From: Progne subis subis
Lineage: Eukaryota; Chordata; Aves; Passeriformes; Hirundinidae
Reading direction: 5' to 3'
Assembly: GCA_022316685.1 (NCBI GenBank)
Contig: JAKJHU010000065.1
Span: 5,264,322 to 5,328,321, forward strand
Length of the DNA: 64,000 bases
Part shown: piece after piece, positions 39,079 to 47,529 of the stretch
Numbering within the stretch: the first letter of the stretch is position 1
Layout of the letters: each line of letters starts with the position of its first letter
The notes under the pieces: generated by a model
The model's input: only the letters and a program-made list of their open reading frames with translations
The model's database searches: none
What the model was told of the DNA's origin: nothing
Made by a program: the position numbers and the translations under genes

Positions 39079-39599
39079 TTCATTTCATACACATCTGCAG
39101 TTCTCACACATTACACCAGAGTTTCAGTGTTACTCAGCACTTTGTAAAGATATTTCTGGCTAGGTTCTATTAGTCTTTGTGGAACAGTTCAGTCTCAGCA
39201 CAAATATTTCTGGAATATGGTTAATAAAGGCAATTTGTTGGAAAAAATATACCAGAAAGTGAGAGTAGAAGGGGCCAGCTTTCCAGCTTCTAACAAAACT
39301 GTTATTGAAGCAGAACCAGGAGAATTTGCCATTGGGCATTGAGGTGCCCTAGAGCATCAGTGGGTGGACCGGCCAGTGCCACAAGCTAAGAGATGATCAT
39401 GTGTAACAAGTGAGGAGGTCTCAGACTTGAATTTTTGTCTGTTTAGAAAATTCAAGTGAGTCAAAAGCTCAGGTTTCTCTTGTACATCTCTGAATCGTGT
39501 TAATCTTGCAATTGCCAATGCTCAGAACTTAATTGAAGCAGAGAAAAAGTTGCTGTGAAGGCAGTGGGAGGGAATGGGGACTCTTGGTTCCCTTCTGAG

Positions 39600-41494
39600 C
39601 TAAGCTTCTTTGCTCAGGATGGAGTTCCTGGACTCTGATTCCTCCATCTGCTGGTGCTTTCTGAAATGAGAGGAGGACAGCTGGATGCTCCATGGCCGAG
39701 AGCTTGTGGGAGTGCAGACAGCATCTGTCAGGGCCAAAGCAAGAGCTTTGCTGCTCAGTGCAGAAATCCCCTGGGCATTTCTTCCCCTCCTCTCTCACTG
39801 CCACTCCATGGGACAGACAGGGACTCACCTTTGTCTCCAGACCCAAAGCACTGATGTGGCAGCTATGGCCATGGCTGCAAGCAGTCCGGCCATGAGCCCT
39901 GTGATCAGCACCACTTCTGAATTCCCTGGGAAACATGAGGCAAAGCTGCCATGAACTTTCTGGTGTTTGCTCCATCTTGTGGGGCAGTGTGGCTCAGGAT
40001 GCCCATCTCATCCCCAAGGGTGGCACCTACCCCATGGGATGAGAAGGCTGCGGGTGCCCAGGCTGCGGTGGCGCACACGGCAGACATAGCTGTGCCCATC
40101 ACGGGGGGCCACGGCCAAGACACTGTGGAGCTGGTAGGTGAGGTCAGCGTTGGGCAGGATGGTGCTGGTGTTGAGTGCCGGGCCTGGAGGCACCTCCTGG
40201 CCATCCCGCAGCCAGGCCACGCTGATGGGACGGGGGTAGAAGCCAGTGACGTGGCAAACGAGCAGCAGCTGGTCTAGGCTGGGGGTGCGGGCAAAGACCG
40301 TGGCCACAGGCAGCTCTGGGGAATGAGAGCAAAGGGGTGGGGGAAGCCCTGGTGGGGCACGGGCTGGACCCCAGTGTGGGGGTGGCTGTTGCAGGGTCAG
40401 GGTGGTCTCACCTTGTCTCTCCAGAGCTGCCCTCCCATAGTGCAGAAGCATCTCCATCTCATCGACACAAGTATCATTGAAGATCATTTCCACCATCTCA
40501 CTGAAGGCAGTGTAGTTTTGGAGAACTGACTGGACATACCGTGACAACTTGGTGTCCTGGGAGAGGGTCCAGGTGGCATTCTTTGTGTCGAAGCTGAGGA
40601 AATCCTGACCATTGTAACCCACATAGGCAAAGGCCTCGGAGGTTCTGTTGGGGTACAGCACGCAGCCTGCTGTGCACTGAGCCACAAAGGGGTCTGGTGG
40701 AGCAGAGAGGAGACATAGGTTGCATGAGGGGCTGGGATTACCTTCGTGCAGCCATGGTCATTGTCTCCTATACAGCACCAGCACTGTCAGATCCTTCCCC
40801 ACTTCCCAGCTGCTTTTCAGGAAGGGGATGCAGTAAAGACTGGGTACTCACAGGGGACATCCCTTTGCATGGCCCCTTCATTGATCAGATGGTTGAACTT
40901 CTGCAAATAGATCTTAATCAGGTTCGCAATGGCGTCCCAGTCAGCTCGGGGCAGGGCTGAGCGCACCCAGGGCTGGCAGAAGTGGATGGACCATGTGTGT
41001 TTATCAAGAGAACCAAGTTCGATGTCTTCCAGCAGACCCAGCCCTTCCGTGTCCGCAAACGAGGTGTTTTGGAAGGTGGTGGTCTGGAGCAGCCGGATAG
41101 TGAAGGTCCCTACATGAGACAGGGAGGAGATGGGACGGGGAGAAGAGAGCTGAGGAAAGTGGAGAAGCTGAGGGATGGGTCTTTGAGGCTGCAGGGATCC
41201 ATGGGCCCCCCATAAGCCCCTTACAGCTTTTGCAGCCCCAGTTCCCATCCCCTGCACCCACCTGGGGTGGCTGCATCCCTGCTAGGGAGGAGGCGTGGAG
41301 CAAGGGGACAAGGAGGAGTGAGGAAGCAAGTGCCCAAGGCGGGTGGGGAGCAGGAAGCCTCTCTCCTATGGAGTCCCATGGCAGTAGATGTGTATGAGCC
41401 AGGGGTCCCACTTACCCTCCAGGTTTGCCCATGTCCCAGAGAGGAGGAGGAGGCAGAGGAGAAGGGAGAGAAGGCAGCAGCAAGGAGACGGCAT
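39600..41494 (-). CDS. CD1: CD1-B: CD1-family lipid-antigen-presenting glycoprotein, six exons
   Basis: Second complete CD1 heavy chain, head-to-tail with CD1-A. Exons: 41416-41494 (signal, MPSPCCCLLSLLLCLLLLSG...), 40852-41109 (alpha-1), 40412-40693 (alpha-2), 40031-40315 (alpha-3), 39829-39925 (membrane), 39600-39660 (tail). Splice sites are canonical, phases match CD1-A, and the frame is open for 353 aa. Alpha-2 Cys123-Cys188 and alpha-3 Cys227-Cys285 with Trp241 are present. Sequons lie at Asn41, 128, 151, 172, 185 and 255. The membrane helix is about 305-331 and the tail is KHQQMEESESRNSILSKEA. Extra cysteines at 71 (alpha-1, HFCQPW) and 119 (QCTAGC) are absent from CD1-A. Alpha-1 and alpha-2 differ strongly from CD1-A while alpha-3 differs at one residue (His270 for Arg). 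Tail and membrane exons are unrelated in detail, so the two proteins probably differ in traffic and ligands. Confidence 0.93.
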
Positions 41495-41628
41495 AGTTCC
41501 AGCAGTGAGGCCCAGAGTGTGCAGCAGTGGGTACAGCAGCAGGAAGAATAGACTGTTGAGAGATGTGGCCTCAGATGTCTCAGGCTGGCTCTGCCTGGAA
41601 AGCTCTGCTGTTACTAATGGCCCTGGCA

Positions 41629-41636
41629 GCCAATGG
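41629..41636 (-). promoter_or_regulatory. CCAAT box upstream of CD1-B
   Basis: GCCAATGG (CCATTGGC on the gene strand) lies 135 bp upstream of the start codon, a usual distance for an NF-Y site. No TATA box was seen. Confidence 0.35.
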
Positions 41637-42026
41637 AGCTGGCACTGAGGTTTAGGGGAGGGCTCTGAGTTTCCCACATGGAGTGAACTGGGGCATCCTG
41701 AGTATGACTGTGAGTGCTGGGGGAATTTGATTGTGAGCAAGGCCATTCCACTGCATGTAGGAGCAGTCCCTCATGGCTGCAGCAGGACCTTGACAATCAG
41801 GGTGATGTGGGTGAACTGAGTCCTCTGTTCTAGCCCCCTGTCAGGTGGACCTGTCACTTGGCCATGCACTGCATCCATTGCCCTGATAGGAATGTCCCTT
41901 ACTTGTGCCTGCCATATCTGGCCCTGCATAGAACACACATTCCCACCTGCTCTGCACTGCCAGGTGGGTTCACAACAACATGGCTGTTTTTCCCACAGGG
42001 CAGGCGAGCCCTGTGGTGACCACAGG

Positions 42027-42161
42027 GTTATGTACCTGTGGAGCATTAGAGTGGCCTGGCCTCTCTCTGCCCCCAGGCTGTGCACTGGTCCCATGCCTCT
42101 TTGTCACCTCCCAACCATCCCACAGCCAGGCCACTCTGATGCTCCACAGGTACATAAGCCG
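42027..42161. repeat. Inverted repeat, arms of about 33 bp with a single mismatch
   Basis: TTATGTACCTGTGGAGCATT... (about 42029-42061) is the reverse complement of the arm at about 42125-42157 (GCCAGGCCACTCTGATGCTC...) except at one position. A weaker match continues outward by about 25 bp. The loop is about 63 bp. The right arm is part of the alpha-3 exon relic, so the left arm is probably an inverted duplicate of it. Confidence 0.8.
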
Positions 42162-42240
42162 GTGATGTGGCAAGCCTGCAAGAGAGCTGGACCACGGCCT
42201 TGGAGAGTTCTGAAGGGTAAGAGAGTGAAGGAGAAAAGCC
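42085..42240 (-). pseudogene. CD1 alpha-3 exon relic
   Basis: On the minus strand one frame reads MYLWSIRVAWLWDGWEV, which lines up with FYPRPISVAWLRDGQEV of the intact CD1 alpha-3 domains. The nucleotide order around CATCCCACAGCCAGGCCACT and AAGCCGGTGATGTGGCAA also follows exon 4. The reading frame changes around the former first cysteine, the second cysteine region is lost, and no neighbouring exons were found. It is a dead fragment of a third CD1 copy, or of a related class I-like gene, upstream of CD1-B. Confidence 0.7.
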
Positions 42241-42244
42241 AATG

Positions 42245-43310
42245 GTAATATCCCTTGACCCCTCAGCACAACTGGTATCATCCTGGGGAAGGGACTTCCC
42301 AGAGTTGAGGTGATGAGCACTTGCAGCCTGGACCACAGCTGTGGGGTCAGGGATGGCTGCAGAAACAGTTGGAGGAAGCAGTCCTCCAGGAGCTCTTCTT
42401 GGGGTGACAGAAGTGAAAGGACTAGATCAGCTATAGTGTGGTGGTCCCCAAGGGGAAGGATGGGATGCAGGGCTGGAAAGGACTATTTCCCACTGACAGT
42501 CATCAGACTCCAGGAGCAGTGGCAGTTAGCTGCTCAGGATCTTCAAGCTGGGATGGGGATGGGACTCCACCATCAAGCCCATTCCAGGGAGTTACAGTGG
42601 ATATGCAACCTCCCCCTTTCCACAGAGCTCTATCCATGCCATGGGGCCTGGAGCTGCCTCTCTGCTTCCCTGCACTCCACAGTGTAGAGGAGCCAGAACT
42701 CTGCCCTAAACACCCCCACAGGGGAGGCCCGGAGGATCGGCTGCAGCCTGGCAACTCCCCTTTCCTTCCCACCAGCTTTGGTGAGGAATCCAGTCTCCGT
42801 CCCCAAGAGCCCCCTGTGCATGGGAACAGAAATGGTGGGAGCCATCCCCCTGCTCTGTTCAAATTGGCAGCAGTGTCAGTGCTGGAGGGACAATGTGGTG
42901 ACCAGAACTGCACAGTATCCCATATCCACTGCTGCTCCCTCACCTGCAGTTTCTCTCCCCCTTTCCTGGGGGTGCCCATGTTGAGGGCAAAGGCAGAGCT
43001 GAAACCACAGCTGCAGGCAAGTCTGAGGTGGGATGCCCTGGTAACAACTAAACACAACAGGGGCAGAGGTATCCATGTTGGTATGTGACCCTTCCAAGCA
43101 CAACTCGGACCAGGTGTCACCATTCCATGTCACCATTTTTGGTGTCTCCAGCTATAGGGACAAGGGGAAGGGCCATATGGGGCTGCTACAGGCTGAGCTC
43201 TAGCATCCCATGACACTGAGTCAGACATAGGGACACCAAACCCCTTCCTTTCCATGGAGCTGTCCCGGAGAGAAGTAGAGGTGCTGTGGTGGCCTGGTAG
43301 GCCCAGAAAT
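42245..43310. other. CD1-B upstream spacer
   Basis: Shares scattered phrases with 36.8-37.2 kb (the matching flank of CD1-A), as expected from tandem duplication. No coding exon recognised; the overlapping open frames look like chance. Confidence 0.45.
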
Positions 43311-43312
43311 GA

Positions 43313-43592
43313 CACCAACTTCCCCAGCAGCATGACGCAGGGGATGTCCAGCTATGCCACCACAAGGTCCACATCCCTCCCACTAGTCCTAGACCCAGAG
43401 GAGAGTGTTTGGCTGTCAGGATGACAAAGCGCAGCCATGGGGCAGCCAGGGAGGGAAGAGACAAGGTGGGTTTTGTCTCTGCAATCTTGTATGGTGATCA
43501 CTTGTCCCCATGGTCTCCCCTGAGATGGTCACTTCTTGCTGAGCAGCTGAGAGGCCAATCACAGCCCCCTGCCCTGTGAAGGTGCATGTGAC
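43313..43592. repeat. Duplicated CD1-upstream block, copy 2
   Basis: Near-identical partner of 37223-37508, offset by about 6.09 kb. The alpha-3 exons are offset by 6.60 kb, so the duplicated unit is about 6-6.6 kb and has gained or lost DNA since. Confidence 0.8.
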
Positions 43593-43661
43593 AAAACTCA
43601 ACATGCAGTCCCCTGTAGGTCAAGATTAAGCATGGCAAGAAACTCACTCCCTGTGCTGAGC

Positions 43662-43790
43662 GCCCCTGCGCCCCGGAGTCTGTGAGCAAGAACCTGAATG
43701 TATTGGATGATGTAACCTAGAAATGTGTGTTCTATTTCATCTGTGGAAAACAGTTTTTTGGGACATGTTTTATCCTTCTCTTACCCTTCC
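43662..43790 (+). repeat. Segment paralogous to 62709-62840
   Basis: Both contain GTGAGCAAGAACCTGAATGT, ATTGGAT.ATGTAACCTA and TTTTTTGGGACATGTTTT in the same order and orientation, with few differences. Confidence 0.8.
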
Positions 43791-43977
43791 AGGGGAGAGG
43801 GAGACTGATGCCTTCTGAAACTGGCCCAGTGATGAAAACCAGGTGAGGCAGTGTTTCTTACCTCTTTCACGACTCCTCAATCCTCTAGGGGGGCATTGTA
43901 AGGATGGCCTGGAGCTGTTGGATCTGCCCTGGACAGCAGGCAACCATAGACTCTCTGCTGCTGCTGTGCTCTGGACC

Positions 43978-44036
43978 CACACCCCCCACCACCCCCACCC
44001 CCCCACCACCCCCCCCGCCTAGAACCGCGGTTCTAG
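43978..44036. repeat. C-rich (CCACCC)n tract and 18-bp perfect palindrome
   Basis: A pyrimidine tract of CCACCC-like units at 43978-44018 is followed directly by CTAGAACCGCGGTTCTAG (44019-44036), which is its own reverse complement. Confidence 0.85.
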
Positions 44037-44039
44037 AGC

Positions 44040-45050
44040 GACCTAGAACCTTGGGCCCACCTACCTAGACCCAGTCCCTTGGTCTGGACCACCCAGTTGG
44101 ATTTGTCCCAAACCCAGAGTGCGTTTGTCCTGGGAACTGGAATGGAGTCGGCAAAAGGGCAAAGAAAACTGAGACTGGATTGCTCACGGAGTCTGGATGG
44201 GCGTCACCTGGACGGAGGGAAAATCTGGACTGTCATCTGGGCAGTGAGTGCAGTCTGTGTAGAATGCAAGTGCATAACTCAGGAGTGATCCCATCCCACT
44301 GAAGATTTTCCATGAAATTTGGTGAGAATGGGCCTCAAGTCGTGATTTGCACCCACAGCTCCCCAGCGTGGACTTTTCCTGTGTCACGGTGGCCTCAGGG
44401 GCAGAGAAGTGCTCTTGGAAATGCAATTCAAAGGGAGCATGTGTGGCAATGGCATTTCAATCTGTGATTAAAATTTCTGTGAAATAGCTTCAATGCTATC
44501 TGTTACAGAATAACTGAAATTCAGCGGAGACAAGCCAATCCACATGGTTTTTTGATTTATTCTGGGGAGTATGTTCTACAGGAATGATCCCTTTTCCTCA
44601 TTTGCTGAAGCTGTGTCTGTGTTATCCCTACCTCTCGCTGAACCGGCACACCCACGTTGCCATATATGCCACGGGTGGATTGATTTAAAATAATTTTAGG
44701 GAATAAGGAATTCTTTTTAAACACATCTCCACCTTTGATTTCCTCTGAAAATAGACAATGAACAGAAACCTACTGAATCTGCATTGTGGTCTGTGTCTTA
44801 TTTCTAACTCCTTGATGATGAAGTGATGCTTTGTGTTTTGTTTCCAGATTGAAACTGGAGTTGCCGAGCGAAGTTTTAACAGTAAGAAAGCGGCAGGTTC
44901 TCTAGGGTTTGACAGTCTGGAAGCCCTGGACGGGTCCTATTTCTAGATGGTGGCATCAGTGTTGGAGTCTATGGGTAAGTTGCTGTTGAATTGAAATTTT
45001 TCTTGACCCTTCTGCAAATGTGACTAGAACTAGAAACGAAAATGGTGAGC
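44040..45050. other. Spacer, no gene recognised
   Basis: Moderate GC. No exon, RNA gene or named repeat is supported here. Confidence 0.4.
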
Positions 45051-45052
45051 AC

Positions 45053-45126
45053 ACTGAAATGCATCATCACATCGACGAGTTCAGCTGACAGTGTGAAGTG
45101 TTTTTCTGTCCACAAAGCTTTCTTGT
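45053..45126 (+). repeat. Segment paralogous to 63072-63147
   Basis: Shared phrases include GACGAGTTCAGCTGACAGTG and CACAAAGCTTT in the same order. Together with 43662-43790 it defines a duplicated pair of landmarks. Confidence 0.8.
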
Positions 45127-45984
45127 CCCGAGTCGTGCCCCAGCCTCACGTCGTACAACAGAACTGAGTAAGCACAAAATCCCCGACAGTCGCTCCTCCC
45201 TGCGGTCTTTGGGGCTGGGGGTCTCTGAGGGTCCCACCCCGAGGGGGGGCAGGGCCTCATGGCGCGCAAAGCCAGCAGCAAACGGTCGTGGCTGGGGCCT
45301 GTCAGGGGTCAGCATTATCAGCAGAAGTGCGGCCAGAGGGGCCCAGGCAGACCTTGGGCTGGGTGTGACCTGTACTGGCCACATCTGCTGTGTCCTTGGT
45401 AGGGTGGGCAAAGGCAAATGTGGCAGCTGAGGACGTGCTGGAGACTGTCCCTCAGCTGTCCTAAAATCTGTCTAGAAGATGAAATTGTGCTTGGCTTGAC
45501 TTGGTTTGTAGCACTTCAAAGGAGTCTTCAGGTATTGTTCAATAACTGTGACCTGAATTAAGGCCAGCATTGTTTTGTGCCAGCATTTTTCCAATGGACA
45601 GTGGTTGTTTCCCTGGAGTGGTTTTCATGTCTGTGGTTTTTTTCTGAAGTTCCCGTTTATTTTGCTGTATTGTTGTGGATGTTTACCCTGGTACTCTGCA
45701 CAGTGGTTGGGGATTTTTTCTTGATTCCACAGCTCTAATACTGTTTTTTGGGTTTTTTTCTGCCTAGCAGTAAAATTCTCTAAAGCACTCACCTGGCTGC
45801 AGCATGGCATTTTCTCAGAGAGCCATGCTGCTTGTCCCAGGCAGTGCTGCCCTGTCCTGGGTGTCTCAGTGGAATTTTTCACTGCATCCTGTAGCCCCGG
45901 AATCCATGGATGTCCCTCAGGGTTGTGAAGGAGTGCTGTTCTGGAAAAAAAAAAAGAGAGTCAGAGACTTGCTGTTTTGTATGT

Positions 45985-46380
45985 TTCTTTATTATCAAGC
46001 TTGGCCTTGGGGGAGAGCTCGCTTGCTCCCTTGGCAACGCGGAGGAGGAGGTACACACAGCTTCGCTTCACAGCAAAGCTGGGGACTCCCACCCCCCTCA
46101 CGGGCTTTTTTTCCCTTGCCGGGGAGTCCGTTTCACTTCGCTGATCAGGGGTCATCCGGCGATGGGGGACTCCTTCTCAGGTCACGGCGACTAAATAAAG
46201 CTGCTTCGACGGACCCCCGTACTTCTTGCACTAGTCTAAAATGCGACTACAGTCCTGGATTTTACTTTGGTTCCCTGCTTTTCAGAGTCTCTTGTTCTTG
46301 AGTTGTTCCCAGAATTCCAGCGTTCTTTTTATTTGCCTATTCGGACACTATCCGGCAAATGGGAGCAGAGATACAGGTAA
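45985..46380 (+). mobile_element. LTR-like fragment
   Basis: A GC-rich stretch with an AATAAAGCTGCTTCGAC polyadenylation-type segment at about 46193-46210, then a T-rich region resembling R-U5 of avian LTRs, ending in a small inverted repeat (ATTTGCC...GGCAAAT) near 46334-46364. No retroviral coding frame is attached. Family and ends are uncertain. Confidence 0.35.
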
Positions 46381-46759
46381 TAAGGTGAATTCTTAATTAA
46401 CAAACAAGTAAATAAGGTGATAAATCAGTATTAAAACAGGAATAAGGCAAATTCTTTATACAGAACTAGCGTTAACAATCTTAATGGAATTACTTAACAA
46501 TTAAGTACCTAAAACATAGATTATCTGAATAGTATTCATTTATAACAGCGCTGTCTTTGGATTTTTGGCTTCAGAGTGGGAAGTGCACGATGTAAACTGG
46601 GACATCTCTGCCGTATTGTAGGAAGCCTGTAAAAGCAAGGTCTTGTTCACGAGGAACCGCTTCGTCTTGAAAGTCAAGGTGTCTCGCAAGAGGTGCTGCA
46701 AAGGGTGAGACTGAACCTTCTGTCCTTTGTTTCAGTCACCTCTGTGAAACCTTGATACG

Positions 46760-47318
46760 CTTTGTGTAAAATGCATATTACATGGCTCTACGCAAGATAT
46801 TTATTATATGTATTATGTTGTATTGATTGTTAGTGTTGTATTAATAGTTTGATAGTATGGTAAATGTAGTTTTGTAGTTAAAATGTGGTTTTTGTATGCC
46901 AGCCACAGGAAAACGTAAATCTTTCAGGGAAAGGGAATTTACTGCTTTCTTATCAGTAGAGACCAAATTCTTCTTGCTGCTTTTTAGACTGGTAGACGCC
47001 ATAGAGATTAAGGAAGAGAAGTGATACTGAACAGAAACAGCACCATGTTTAAATGGAATGTATGCATAATGTATGAAATGTATGAATATTCAACAGGCTA
47101 TTGCTTTTAAGAAATAATCCTTTGTTAAGGGGGGTCCTTCTCCGAAGCTTTTCGCTCAGGGAGGCACCCAGACGTCTGTAACTTTGTTTTCATTGTCTCG
47201 TATTGTCCTATCTCTAAAATTGTTCAATTTTTTTACTCTAATTCTATTTTTATAACCATCTTATTTACTATTAAACTTTTAAAATTTTAAAACAAGTGAT
47301 TGGCGTTTATCACACGCT
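46760..47318 (+). mobile_element. Solo LTR of an endogenous retrovirus (probable)
   Basis: The AT-rich U3-like part is followed by GTAACTTTGTTTTCATTGTC, a T-rich stretch, TATTAAACTTTTAAAA and AACAAGTGATTGGCG, ending TATCACA at about 47317. I recognise this 3' half as a songbird LTR type by eye. No gag, pol or env frame is seen, so it is at most a solo LTR. The 5' boundary is approximate. Confidence 0.5.
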
Positions 47319-47529
47319 TCAATAGTTTCTGTGGTTTCACATTTATTGGCCCTCCAGTGCAGGGCACTGGCACAAACAGCTTCAAACAAGCGATTCCCTT
47401 GCTCAGCCCGCCCCGGGAGCAGCTGGAGCCTCCAGGCCGGGCTGAGGGAGCACACACTTGGGGGTGACACAGCTCCACACTGAGGGTACTTGGGGACAAT
47501 GTGTAGCTTTGTCCTGGATTTTTGTTTTT

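Noticed and set aside
33034..41494. Classical MHC class I or class II identity for the two Ig-domain genes
   Set aside because: Alpha-1/alpha-2 carry the CD1-type WSIHF...W and YP.V.Q..AGC signatures and lack the class I peptide-anchor pattern, so CD1 fits better.
44850..44946. Possible small exon after a TTTCCAG acceptor
   Set aside because: The frame ends within about 30 codons, the downstream donor is weak, and no family similarity or neighbour exon supports it.
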